Under the pieces are notes generated by a model. The model was not told the DNA's origin, ran no database searches, and was given only the letters and a program-made list of their open reading frames with translations. Made by a program: the position numbers and the translations under genes. DNA of 64,000 bases, from positions 26,639 through 90,638 of the forward strand of contig NZ_JGYP01000004.1 in NCBI RefSeq assembly GCF_000741525.1, given 5' to 3'. Position 1 is the first letter of the stretch. Each line of letters opens with the position of its first letter. The stretch comes from Bifidobacterium bohemicum DSM 22767. Lineage in GTDB: Bacteria > Actinomycetota > Actinomycetes > Actinomycetales > Bifidobacteriaceae. This document shows, in pieces, positions 51,869-60,718 of this stretch.

Positions 51869-53740
51869 TCAGACACGGGTGCGGGAAGCGGCGGCCTCAT
51901 GGCGACGCTTCATGACCACAGTGATACCGAGCAACGCGGCCAGAACCAAAGCCACGATGATGGCGAGGATGATGCCTGCGCCACCGGTGAGCGGCAGCTG
52001 CATGACCGACGGGACGTTGTTGACGACCACGTTGTAGTTGACGGCCTCAACGTCGGACGCCTTCGCGGCCAAATGCCAAGCATCCTGCTGCACCGCGATG
52101 TCGGCCTTGGCGCTGTCGTCAGCGTTAGGAGTCAACGTCACATCGAACTTAGGCAGCATGACCGCACGAAGGTGCGGGTTTTGAGGCGCACCGGTCTGCT
52201 GAATCTCATAGGTGCCTGCATCGATGTCCTGCAACTCCAGGATGCCCTTCTTGGCGGCGCTGTCGTTGATGGTCAGCGTCGGGGCGGAACCAGTCGAAGC
52301 GTCATCAGCCTGCTTGTAGACATTGTCGCCCAAGCTGACGAACTTTATCGGTGTCGACGACGTCACATCGGCGCCCGAAGCATCCTTCACGAGGGTGATG
52401 GTGAACGTCGAGCCCACAAGCTTAGTGCCGTTGGTGCGCAACACATTGCCGAGCTTGAAGCTGTAGGTCTTGGGCTTCACCGGTCCGTTAGGAGGCGTGA
52501 CCGTGCTAGAGGGGCATTCCTGCCCGTTGTTGTTCTCTTTCGTGCATCCGGGCTGGGTGCTGTAATCCAAAGAAACCGAGTTCTGAATACCGCGCTGTTT
52601 GCCGGAGTTCTGCAGAGCATAGGTAATCTCGATATTGGCGCCATAAGGGAATACGTCCTTATGGTCAAGGAAGGCGTTGCCAAAGTCGAAGACGATGCTG
52701 CTCGTCTTGTCCAACGAAGAGCTTTGATTGGCAGTGAGAATCCCCCCGAGCAGATCAGATGCAATCTCCTTGCCGTCAACCCTGACCTTGTAGTAATGGG
52801 CAGCGTCGGAGCTGGCGGGAAGAGTGAAGCCATAGCTTGGGCTATCGGTGACCGTGAACTTGTAATTGTCCTTGGTGAAACCGGTCGTCAACGGAACCTT
52901 GGTGGTGACAGTGAAGTGCCCCCACTGGCCCGTGCTCAAGGACTTCTCAGCCATTGTCTTGTTGATCGAGACGACATCGTCCTTCATGTTGACCACACCG
53001 AGCTTCATGCCGCTCGCATCCGCGAACGAGTCGAGGTTCGCCGCACCGACAGCGGTGCCAACCACCATCGGGATGGCGATCTGAGAGCCCTTAAGGCTAG
53101 CGGGGTTGGTGACGTCCTTGACGATGTACAGGCCTTGAGCCAGACCGTCAAACTTAACCGAGGCCGCGCCTGTGCTCGAATCCGTAGCCATCGTCCCCGT
53201 CGCACCTTCGAACTTGCCGTTCAAAGTACCTTTGGTGTCACCGGCGAGTTCCTGAGCGAAGTTACGGAGCTTGCCTTCATACGTACCGGTGCTGGCGGTC
53301 TCGTCCTGGTTGGGGGTGAGACCTTCGCCGTCTTCGGTATGGAAGCCGAGCATCTTGGTCGCGACCGCACCAACCGGATTATCCTCATAACCGGCCGGAA
53401 GACTTGTGTCGCCGGTGGCATTGATATACGCGGTCTTCGTCTCGTTCTTCACGTTGTCCGGAGTACCAACCTGAATACCAGTGATCTTATTGTCTTTGTT
53501 TTTCTCGGCCTTTTCGTAAGTACCGATACGCAGAAGCTTGAAGCTGTGCCCGTTGAGGTAGCTGTCGCCCTTGGCATTAAGGGTGATCGAGGCCTTCGCG
53601 TCGGTGCCCATGTCCACATAACCGTCATTGGCGACATCATCTGCCATGGCCCCGGAGGCACCCAACGGAAGCAACGCAAGCAACGCGGCCGCGGAAACCG
53701 CGAGACCCACGCCCTTACGTATTGAAGTCCCTATTTGCAT
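51869..53740 (-). CDS. major pilin, LPLTG-anchored (FimA-like)
   Basis: About 623 residues. A signal peptide ends near residue 35 (LLALLPLGASGAMADD). Ig-like/CNA-B-like domains follow: KGDSYLNGHSFKLLRIGTY, GLAQGLYIVKDVTNP, TTKVPLTTGFTKDNYKFTVTD and SFKLGNVLRTNGTKLVGSTF. An E-box-like segment reads GTYEIQQTGAPQNP, with Gln where the isopeptide-catalytic Glu normally stands. The sorting signal is LPLTG near 580, then a membrane segment and a basic tail. ATG 53740 has AAGGAGA about ten bases upstream; a TTG at 53749 is too close. It is first in the pilus operon and therefore the most expressed by position. Confidence 0.92.
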   Translation of the reverse strand: MQIGTSIRKGVGLAVSAAALLALLPLGASGAMADDVANDGYVDMGTDAKASITLNAKGDSYLNGHSFKLLRIGTYEKAEKNKDNKITGIQVGTPDNVKNETKTAYINATGDTSLPAGYEDNPVGAVATKMLGFHTEDGEGLTPNQDETASTGTYEGKLRNFAQELAGDTKGTLNGKFEGATGTMATDSSTGAASVKFDGLAQGLYIVKDVTNPASLKGSQIAIPMVVGTAVGAANLDSFADASGMKLGVVNMKDDVVSINKTMAEKSLSTGQWGHFTVTTKVPLTTGFTKDNYKFTVTDSPSYGFTLPASSDAAHYYKVRVDGKEIASDLLGGILTANQSSSLDKTSSIVFDFGNAFLDHKDVFPYGANIEITYALQNSGKQRGIQNSVSLDYSTQPGCTKENNNGQECPSSTVTPPNGPVKPKTYSFKLGNVLRTNGTKLVGSTFTITLVKDASGADVTSSTPIKFVSLGDNVYKQADDASTGSAPTLTINDSAAKKGILELQDIDAGTYEIQQTGAPQNPHLRAVMLPKFDVTLTPNADDSAKADIAVQQDAWHLAAKASDVEAVNYNVVVNNVPSVMQLPLTGGAGIILAIIVALVLAALLGITVVMKRRHEAAASRTRV

Positions 53741-53831
53741 ATAATTCAACTCTCCTTTTCATTACGCGGCGTGGCTCACGACCGAGCGTAACGCCAATCC
53801 TAGGCCACTCCCATATGTGTCACGCTAACGT

Positions 53832-53840
53832 ATTGTATCA
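53832..53840 (-). promoter_or_regulatory. putative extended -10 promoter of the pilus operon
   Basis: TGATACAAT on the minus strand is an extended -10 element about 92 bases upstream of the pilin ATG. No good -35 box is present at 17 bases. The rest of 53741-54197 is AT-richer leader and the end of the lipase-like gene, with no gene seen. Confidence 0.4.
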
Positions 53841-54197
53841 TAAACACACCCGGCAATGGCACGAGTACCGTCTAATTAGTATACACGGATTACAGTTTCT
53901 TGTTCTCTTCTATGGGTCGGCCCTACCCGTACAACATTCCCAAAACGTTCCACTGTTTGCTTTCACCCATCCCCATCGTCACGGAACAAGCGCGAACTCG
54001 TCACATCGAACGAAGGCCGCCCGTCTCGGAACGCCGATACCGCGTGCTCCAGGCCGGGCGATTTCATGATTCGTCTAAGAGCATAACATAATCGAGGTTT
54101 GCCTATGAAAAGTGGCCAGAGACCAAGGAAACAGCAGCCAGAAAACGCACGTCTGGGGCCGGATGCGGGGATGGGACCATCGTCAAGAATGCCCCCT

Positions 54198-55394
54198 CTA
54201 CTGGGCCTGAACGATCATCTCATCGATGGACTCCGCGAGAAAGTCGAAAATCCGCTCGAGGTAGTGGCCGAGAACGTCATTCGGCATGCTGAATATCTCA
54301 TGGACCGAAGGCTCGATGCGTTCGAGGACCACATCGCCGCTTTCCGCCCGCACGGATTGCACGAAACGGTTCTGCACCTCGTTGCGAACCCATGTATCAC
54401 GGCCTGCCTGGAACAGCAGAATCGGCGTCTGCACGCGGGCGCAGGATTCACGGTCCAGAATCGAACGACTCATCGCGAACGCCTGGGCGACCCAGCCGAA
54501 GGTCGCGGCGTTGGTCTGGTAATGGGCGTCCGCAGAGCGCATTTCGAAATATGACCGGACGCGGGGCTCTGAGGCGCCTTGGCTACGGGACATGTCGAAC
54601 GTGCGCGGAAAGTCCTTTTGCCCCGGGGCGCGACGCTTGCCAAGGCCGATGGCGGTGGCAAGAGCGGAGGTCGGCGCGGCCAGGGCGGCCGGCATGCCTG
54701 TGACCGGCTCGATCATGGGCGAGGAAAGCACGGCGCGGTCGAACAGGGACGGGTATTTCTCCAGCACGGCGGCGCCGACGCCGCCACCCATCGAGTGGGC
54801 GTAAAGATGCATCGGTTTCCCGTTCGAATACGACCGCCCCACGGTGCGGGCGAACTTCGCTAGGTCCTCGGCGTATCGTCGCCAGTCATCGATCCAGACG
54901 AGATTCGGATCGGACACCTCGTGCGGCGAAAAGCCATGCCCCCTCTGTTCAAGGATGCACACCGAATAGCCGGCAAGCAGGAAATACCATGCCATTTCAG
55001 CGTATTTGGCGGCGAACTCCGTGAAACCGTGCGCGATGACGATGGAGCCTCGAAACGTGCCGCTTGCACCGGGGATGCTGAGCTGGTCGAATTCGGAAGC
55101 GTCATAGCAGACGTAGTGCAACGCGTTCGGCGCCGTGCTTACGTGACCCCCATCAGCGCCGTCGGTGGCCTGGAAGCCTGCGTCGTCAACTGTGTCGTGA
55201 ACCGTGCCGGCGCCCGCCTCATCAACCGTATCGTCCCCGGCATCCTCACCGGGCGCATCGATGTCGCCGCCTCGCACCGCGACCACCTGAGTCGGCGGCA
55301 TCCAACCCTCGTGGCGGCAACCCGCGAGCGCAGGCAGCACCACATCGCGCATCTGCCTGCCGTAATCACCTTCGTCGATCAGCGAAACCTGCAT
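54198..55394 (-). CDS. alpha/beta hydrolase, lysophospholipase/monoglyceride lipase type
   Basis: About 398 residues. The first 95 are variable and acidic. The hydrolase core has VIAHGFTEFAAKYAEMAWYF, EQRGHGFS, the nucleophile elbow AHSMGGGVGAAVLEKYP, acid Asp in LLFQAGRDTWV and His in PSVHEIF. No signal peptide. ATG 55394 has AGG eight bases upstream; GTG 55400 is possible. A run of ten G lies 54 bases upstream of the start, so expression may vary. Substrate is unknown; mono-acyl lipids are typical of the family. Confidence 0.87.
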   Translation of the reverse strand: MQVSLIDEGDYGRQMRDVVLPALAGCRHEGWMPPTQVVAVRGGDIDAPGEDAGDDTVDEAGAGTVHDTVDDAGFQATDGADGGHVSTAPNALHYVCYDASEFDQLSIPGASGTFRGSIVIAHGFTEFAAKYAEMAWYFLLAGYSVCILEQRGHGFSPHEVSDPNLVWIDDWRRYAEDLAKFARTVGRSYSNGKPMHLYAHSMGGGVGAAVLEKYPSLFDRAVLSSPMIEPVTGMPAALAAPTSALATAIGLGKRRAPGQKDFPRTFDMSRSQGASEPRVRSYFEMRSADAHYQTNAATFGWVAQAFAMSRSILDRESCARVQTPILLFQAGRDTWVRNEVQNRFVQSVRAESGDVVLERIEPSVHEIFSMPNDVLGHYLERIFDFLAESIDEMIVQAQ

Positions 55395-55447
55395 ACCCAC
55401 AGCCTATCGGTAGGGCCGCATCTGGACCTCCCCGACCCATCCGGATC

Positions 55448-55457
55448 GGGGGGGGGG
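55448..55457. repeat. G10 homopolymer upstream of the lipase-like gene
   Basis: Ten G lie between the S9 peptidase stop (55478) and the start of the hydrolase gene at 55394, where the promoter of the hydrolase would be if it has one of its own. Confidence 0.8.
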
Positions 55458-55477
55458 AAGCACCGGGCGGTCGCCGT

Positions 55478-58309
55478 TCAAGCCTTCATGTCGAAGGCAT
55501 CGTAGAGAAAGTCACGCTGGAGGGTCAAGAGGTTTTGGGCCACCGTCTCGTCGTTGGTCATGTGCGTGATGCCCGTCAGCGGCAGGTAGGTGTGTGGCCG
55601 ACCGGCGGCCATGAGGGCCTGCGAAAGGCGTAGCGAGTGCGCGATGGTGACGTTGTCGTCCGCGAAGCCGTGGATGAGCATGAGGGGGCAGCGAAGCCTG
55701 GGCGCGTCCTCGATGATCGAGCTGCGACGGTAGACCTCGGGGTCGAGGCCAAGGTAGCGCTCGGTGTAATGCGTATCGTAGAGCGTCCAGTCGGTGGGCG
55801 GGGCCCCGGCGCACGCGGCGTGAATCACGTCCGGCGCGTCGAGCACGGCGAGCGCCGAGAGGAAGCCGCCGTAGGACCAGCCGATCATGGCCACATGGTC
55901 GAGGTCGGCTTCGGGCGCGGCCTGCGGCAGGGCTTTGACGACTTCTACCTGGTCGGCAAGGGCGATCGTTTTCATGTCCTCGAATATCTCGCGGTCCCAT
56001 TTCGGACCTCGGCCGGTGGTGCCGCGCCCGTCCGCCGTGACGACGAGGAAGCCCTGATCGGCCCACCACTGCGATTCCCAGTAGCCGGCTTGGTTCATCG
56101 TGGCTTGTTGGAAGCCGGGTCCGCCGTAGGGCTTGAGCAGCACCGGCAGCTTGGCCGCGCCCGCGAACCGGCTGGATGCGCTGGGGCGAGTAATCGCGGT
56201 GAACTGGCGGTGTCCGCCGAGGCGCACGAACACGGTGTTCGGTGTGAAGCCTGGTTCAGCCGCGTGATTGAGGAGAGTGGCGCTGGCGGCGGTGTAACCG
56301 GAGTCGTTTGTAAGTACGTCGGCCTCGTTGACATTGGTCGGAGCTTTGATGGCGTCGGCGGTATCGACGGTATCGGCAGTATCGGTAGCGTTACCATTGC
56401 CGTCGCCGCCTTCATCACCATATTGCGATACATTATTATGAGCGTCTGCGATGCCTGCCGCAAGCGCGTGCACGACCTTCCCGCGGGCGTCGGTCATCCC
56501 TCGTCCGGAGACCACGATGCCGGCGCCCGCGCGGCTTGCGCTCCACGTGCCGGCGACGGCCGTGACCGGTGTCACCGTGCCGTCGAAACCGATGGTGACC
56601 ACGTCGAAGCTACGGGCGTCGTGCAATCCCTCGTCGCCATGCCACGCAGCCGGCACAGCGGGCATGGAGCCACGCTCGGACGGGATTTCCAATGCCGCAC
56701 GGTTAGAGCCGATCTGACCGGATTCATGAGTGCCGGCTTCATTAGCACGATCTACAGGCATCGGGGACCCGTCTGCGGCCTCGACCGGCGTGCGCTGCAC
56801 CACGGCCAGCACGTTCTGGTCGCTCACGTCCAGCACCTCGCGCACCTGCCATCCGACCGGCGTGAAGGGCCGGCCGTCCACGGTCAGGCGGTTGGTGTCG
56901 GTGTCCATGTCGTTGAGGGCGCAGACCAGGCGACCCGTGCCGGGAGTGAAGGCCGGGGCGCCGAGCACGATGTCGATCCACTGGTCGTTGGCATGCTCCT
57001 CCAGCACGCGGGTGCGCCCGGTCGGGTCGACTTCGAGAACCTGGTCGCGCGTCTGCAAGCGGTTCTGCACCAGCACCAACGGGCCGTGACCTGCCTGCCA
57101 GCGCACCGCAGCCACATATTCGTAGGCTTTGCGGTCCCATGAAATGTTCTGCACATCGCAGCCGGCGTATCGCGCTCGGATCGTTTCGCCGGGATCGACG
57201 GCGTCGCCGTCCGGGCCATCCGTTTTTGAGGCATCGTTGAATTCCAGATGCGCCAGCATCAGACGCACGTCGGCGTTCCTCGTCAGCGCACGCGCGTACC
57301 GCCGCCCCTCCGCCGGTTTGCTGGGGTTGGCCGGGTCGCTGATATACCACATCGGCTCGGGCGAAGCGTCATACATCTCGAAGACGAGCCCGCGCGAGTC
57401 CGGAGCCCACCAGAAGCCGTCGTAGCGGTCCATCTCCTCCCCCGCCACGAACTCGGCCAGGCCAATTTTGCGGGTGCCTTCCGGGTCTTCCCCAACGGCC
57501 CAAACCGTGCTGAACCGGTCGCCGGAAGCATTGCAAACGCCGCCACCGCCGGCAGCATCCAGACCGTCCCACATCTCGGCCGCGCATGTGTGCGGGCGCG
57601 GACGCCCAGAAGCGTCGGCCGTGCCACCCCCGGTCCGGCCCAGCGCTTGGTCGTCGCCCCACGGGGCGATGTCCACCATGACCAACCGCGAGCCGGTGGT
57701 ATACGCCACGTGCGCGCCATCCGGGGAAATACGTGGGTTGAGCACCGGCAGCCACGGGTTTTCACTCCCATCATCTGCGGTATCGCGGTCAACGCTCGCA
57801 TCGTCACGACCCGCCGGGCCAGCGACGACGGCGTCACCGTCGACCCCACCGGCATCAGCCTCGCCCACCACAATCTGGCGGGTCCGCGCACCGTCCCCGT
57901 CCTCGTCGATCTCGGAAACGAAAAGCTGACCATTGATGGTGAAGGCGACCCGCCGCCCGGCCGCGTCGACCGAGTACGAGACGATGCCCTCCCCGCCTTC
58001 ACGCGCACGCTCACGCCGTGCCAGCTCCTCGGCCGGCACATCCTCGTTGTCGGCATCGGCCAGCAGCTCGCGCGGGTCGGCCAGCAGCACCTCGCGATGT
58101 GGGTCAGCGTCAGCGTCTGCGTCACCGTTGGCGTCAAGCACGCTCATCCACAGCGCCGTGACGCGGTCTTCGGGCCCGTCGGAGCGCAGAAACAGCGCCC
58201 GCCGGCCGTCGCCAATCGCCTGGGCCGAGCGCGGAGCCCCGCAGGAGAATCGGAGGGTTCGCGCCCGAAGCCTCGGGAATTCAGCAATCGCATCTTTCGT
58301 ATCGTTCAT
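55478..58309 (-). CDS. S9 family peptidase (dipeptidyl peptidase IV/prolyl oligopeptidase type)
   Basis: A 943-residue cytoplasmic serine peptidase, longer than the usual 700-800. An N-terminal beta-propeller (WLPVLNPRISPDGAHVAYTT, YDGFWWAPDSRGLVFEMYD) is interrupted by Asp/Ala/Gly-rich insertions (about 50-70, 165-185 and 620-650). The catalytic domain has Ser in GWSYGGFLSALAVLD (near 810), Asp in HGFADDNVT (near 884) and His in GITHMTNDE (near 916). Substrates are probably peptides with Pro near the N-terminus. A promoter at 58316-58344 suggests a leaderless message. Confidence 0.93.
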   Translation of the reverse strand: MNDTKDAIAEFPRLRARTLRFSCGAPRSAQAIGDGRRALFLRSDGPEDRVTALWMSVLDANGDADADADPHREVLLADPRELLADADNEDVPAEELARRERAREGGEGIVSYSVDAAGRRVAFTINGQLFVSEIDEDGDGARTRQIVVGEADAGGVDGDAVVAGPAGRDDASVDRDTADDGSENPWLPVLNPRISPDGAHVAYTTGSRLVMVDIAPWGDDQALGRTGGGTADASGRPRPHTCAAEMWDGLDAAGGGGVCNASGDRFSTVWAVGEDPEGTRKIGLAEFVAGEEMDRYDGFWWAPDSRGLVFEMYDASPEPMWYISDPANPSKPAEGRRYARALTRNADVRLMLAHLEFNDASKTDGPDGDAVDPGETIRARYAGCDVQNISWDRKAYEYVAAVRWQAGHGPLVLVQNRLQTRDQVLEVDPTGRTRVLEEHANDQWIDIVLGAPAFTPGTGRLVCALNDMDTDTNRLTVDGRPFTPVGWQVREVLDVSDQNVLAVVQRTPVEAADGSPMPVDRANEAGTHESGQIGSNRAALEIPSERGSMPAVPAAWHGDEGLHDARSFDVVTIGFDGTVTPVTAVAGTWSASRAGAGIVVSGRGMTDARGKVVHALAAGIADAHNNVSQYGDEGGDGNGNATDTADTVDTADAIKAPTNVNEADVLTNDSGYTAASATLLNHAAEPGFTPNTVFVRLGGHRQFTAITRPSASSRFAGAAKLPVLLKPYGGPGFQQATMNQAGYWESQWWADQGFLVVTADGRGTTGRGPKWDREIFEDMKTIALADQVEVVKALPQAAPEADLDHVAMIGWSYGGFLSALAVLDAPDVIHAACAGAPPTDWTLYDTHYTERYLGLDPEVYRRSSIIEDAPRLRCPLMLIHGFADDNVTIAHSLRLSQALMAAGRPHTYLPLTGITHMTNDETVAQNLLTLQRDFLYDAFDMKA

Positions 58310-58315
58310 AGCCCC

Positions 58316-58344
58316 AGTATAGTGAACATGGGTGTCACGTTGAA
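58316..58344 (-). promoter_or_regulatory. promoter of the S9 peptidase, probably leaderless
   Basis: On the minus strand TTCAAC (58339-58344) and TATACT (58316-58321) are separated by 17 bases. The -10 box ends six bases before ATG 58309, so transcription should start at or next to the start codon. Confidence 0.5.
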
Positions 58345-58539
58345 TTCCGTAAAAACCAAGGAAGGATGCAACTCAGGGCGCCGGCACGATTCGATTGATA
58401 CGATAGGTGATACGATGCAAAGCATCGCTGCGATTCCCGCATTGCAGCACGCCAACGACCCGAGTGAAGCCGTGCCGAGCCAGTCATTCGCTGAAGCCGC
58501 GCAGGAGCACAGCCTCCCCCCCCAGTCCGGCCCGGAATC

Positions 58540-58739
58540 ATGCAACTGCCCGAATCTACACGCGGCGAATCCATTCCCGACTTTGCACGGAAGCATGGCA
58601 AGTCACCCACGCGCAGGTTCAGACGCTCACCGGGATGTCATATGCTTCAGCGTCCAGCGCACTGCAAAATCTCATTCAAAGCGACACACTCGAACGCATC
58701 GGCGCGGGACCGAAAACCGCATGCCGCCTTAGCCGATAG
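58540..58739 (+). pseudogene. frameshifted winged-helix C-terminal relic
   Basis: One frame reads STRGESIPDFARKHGK (from 58540) and a second continues VTHAQVQTLTGMSYASASSA then LQNLIQSDTLERIGAGPKT to a stop at 58737-58739. Joined, they resemble the C-terminal winged helix of Fic-like or AlbA-type putative regulators (a pattern of RAxVxxLTGxSxxxAxRxLxxLxxxGxLxRxGxGxxT). No upstream part, start or ribosome site was found, so it is a decayed end. Confidence 0.5.
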
Positions 58740-58835
58740 GCTGGGTGCGAGCGCACGGCCAACCCGCACGCCACTGCCGACTGGCCTACTCGAACCAGAT
58801 GCAGGAAACACTTGTGGCGCAAGAGGCTCGCTAAC

Positions 58836-59008
58836 GCACGGCCAGATGAACCTTTTTCAGCAAACACAACCGTCCCTGCCGAAAAAGGTTCATCTGGCCG
58901 TGCTAACTGACCCCTTTTCGGCACAACCGAAAGTGCCTGCCGAAAAAGGTTCATTTAAGCGCTCTAACTGACCCCTTTTCGGCAGAAGCTTAAGTCTCTG
59001 CCGAAAAA
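58836..59008. repeat. array of palindromic units with a 61-bp period
   Basis: Three hairpin units share arms TTTTCGGCA/TGCCGAAAA and each has a loop of exactly 14 bases (58863-58876, 58924-58937, 58985-58998) with different sequence. Right arms start at 58877, 58938 and 58999, a period of 61. Between loops, 47-base units are similar (58877-58923 and 58938-58984 share the arms and CTAACTGACCCC). The first unit extends to a 27-bp stem with one mismatch (58836-58862 with 58877-58903). No gene is supported here. Confidence 0.8.
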
Positions 59009-59456
59009 CAGCCGCAAATGAAATGGCGTCTGCCCGTTTCATGACGAATAACAGATTTTGCGCCGCTTTCCGCTCTTTTATCCTTCGGGAGAACCGCGTG
59101 ACCGTGCTCAGAGTCGTCACTGCCGCCCTGCTCGCGATCATCGCGGTGCCACGACCTGGCCGCACGCCGCGTGACGCATGACGCATCATCAGCCGACCGG
59201 ACGAAGCCGACGACCGCAATGCGCAAACGTACGTCAGGCCAAACCCCCTTCGCCACGGTGCGGCCAGACGCACGACGTTCCAGACACACGATTCCGGCGA
59301 ATATCGACGCTGAACCGTACTGCCGATCTCCGAAAACGACGAGCCGAAAAGCGGCCGAAAAGCGCCTGAATGAAGAAATTGCGGGGATTGTACGGCGGCC
59401 GTCCGTAACGTTGGCTCCGACGCGTAGAGTATTCTAGTAATTAGAAAGGGGCAACT
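59009..59456. other. 448-base region without a recognised gene
   Basis: No family is recognisable in any frame. The end at 59440-59456 is the ribosome site (AAAGGGG) of the FHA gene, and TATTCT near 59431 is a possible -10 box. Confidence 0.5.
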
Positions 59457-60158
59457 ATGAGCGTTCTCGATCGATTTGAGAAAAGCGTCGAAGGAGCCGT
59501 GAACGGTGTCTTCTCAAAGTTCGGCTCGAAAGACCTGCAGCCGGTCGACCTGTCCAGCGCGCTCGAACGGGAGATTGACGCCGAGGCCATGCCGGTCGGG
59601 CGCGACCGCACGGTCGCTCCGAACGAATACCGCTTCAAGCTGAGCACGCCGGACTTCGACCACATCGAACAGTGGGGCAGCGAGACGCTGGCCAATGAGC
59701 TCGCGGACAATCTGACCCACTACGCCAAGACCCAGCATTATGCCTTCGTCGGTCCGGTGGTCGTGATTTTCGAGGAGGACCTCGACCTGAGCAAGAGCAA
59801 CTTCAAACTCACCTCCGAATCCGTTCAGGGCAACGCGGTGCCCGTCACCACCGACGACCAGGCGGAAGACAGCCCGATGCTTGAGATCAATGACAACCAG
59901 TATCTGCTGACCAAGGAGAAGACGGTGATAGGTCGCGGCTCCGGCTGCGACATCGTCATCGACGACCCCGGCATCTCCCGCAATCATCTCGAGATCGACA
60001 TCACCGGCAACGGCGTGATCGCCCGCGACCTCGGCTCCACGAACGGCACGTACGTCGAGGGTCATCAGGTCCCCGCCGCCACGCTGCTCGACGGCAACAC
60101 AATCACCATCGGTCGCACCCGCATCCTGTACTGGGCCTCATCGCAGGATCAGGAATAG
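59457..60158 (+). CDS. fhaA: FhaA-like protein, DUF3662 plus FHA domain
   Basis: A 233-residue cytoplasmic protein. The N-terminal DUF3662 domain (MSVLDRFEKSVEGAVNGVFS to about 115) is joined by a short acidic linker to an FHA domain with GRGSGCDIVIDDPGISRNHLEI and DLGSTNGTYVEG, the phosphothreonine pocket. In mycobacteria FhaA binds cell-envelope proteins such as phosphorylated MviN and Ser/Thr-kinase substrates. First gene of the FhaA-FhaB-PstP-FtsW/RodA cluster. AAAGGGG lies five bases before ATG 59457. Confidence 0.92.
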   Translation: MSVLDRFEKSVEGAVNGVFSKFGSKDLQPVDLSSALEREIDAEAMPVGRDRTVAPNEYRFKLSTPDFDHIEQWGSETLANELADNLTHYAKTQHYAFVGPVVVIFEEDLDLSKSNFKLTSESVQGNAVPVTTDDQAEDSPMLEINDNQYLLTKEKTVIGRGSGCDIVIDDPGISRNHLEIDITGNGVIARDLGSTNGTYVEGHQVPAATLLDGNTITIGRTRILYWASSQDQE

Positions 60159-60183
60159 CGGTTAGCGAAAGGCCGATATTCGC

Positions 60184-60711
60184 ATGATCACCGAACTCAC
60201 CTTCGCGATTCTCAAGTACGGGTTCCTCGCCCTGCTTTGGGTATTCGTCTGGCTTGCCGTCCGTTCGCTCAGGCGCGACGTGGAGACGCTCAGCCCACGC
60301 AAGTCGCGGGCTCACCGCAAGTCGGCCCGACGCGCAAAGAAGACGGTCGAGACCCAGCCGGCACGGGCGGCCGCCAATGTGGCCTCCGTGGCCCGCGGCA
60401 ACGTCGGGGATTCGGGCTCCCCCACATTGCTGACCATCATCGACGGGCCTTTGGCGGGTTCGTCGGTGCCGCTCAGCGGCGGAACGATCACTTTGGGACG
60501 CTCGTCGTCCAACACGCTGGTGCTGGACGACGAATTCGTCTCCTCCCATCACGCACGCGTTTACCGTGACCCATCTTCCGGCTCCTGGGCCATCGAGGAC
60601 CTAGGCAGCACCAACGGAACCATCGTCAATCACACTCGTATCACAAAACCGGTCACCCTGCCGGTCGGCATTGCCGTGCGCATCGGCGCCACGACGTTCG
60701 AACTGAGGTGA
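60184..60711 (+). CDS. fhaB: FhaB-like membrane-tethered FHA protein
   Basis: A 175-residue protein. One N-terminal membrane segment (FAILKYGFLALLWVFVWLAV), an Arg/Lys/Ala-rich linker, and a C-terminal FHA domain with TLGRSSSNTLVLDDEFVSSHHARVY and DLGSTNGTIVN. In mycobacteria the FhaB (FipA) protein takes part in cell division. It lies 25 bases after fhaA and seven before the phosphatase gene. Confidence 0.92.
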   Translation: MITELTFAILKYGFLALLWVFVWLAVRSLRRDVETLSPRKSRAHRKSARRAKKTVETQPARAAANVASVARGNVGDSGSPTLLTIIDGPLAGSSVPLSGGTITLGRSSSNTLVLDDEFVSSHHARVYRDPSSGSWAIEDLGSTNGTIVNHTRITKPVTLPVGIAVRIGATTFELR

Positions 60712-60718
60712 TCCACGC

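Noticed and set aside
51752..53725. 657-codon plus-strand open frame
   Set aside because: Antisense to the major pilin, which has a signal peptide and LPLTG; no domain is visible in the antisense product.
58836..59008. CRISPR array
   Set aside because: Only three units, the repeats are long palindromes, spacers are 14 bases, and no cas genes are present.
59009..59456. An 88-codon plus-strand frame upstream of fhaA
   Set aside because: No recognisable domain, no ribosome site, and low-complexity Arg/Thr-rich product.
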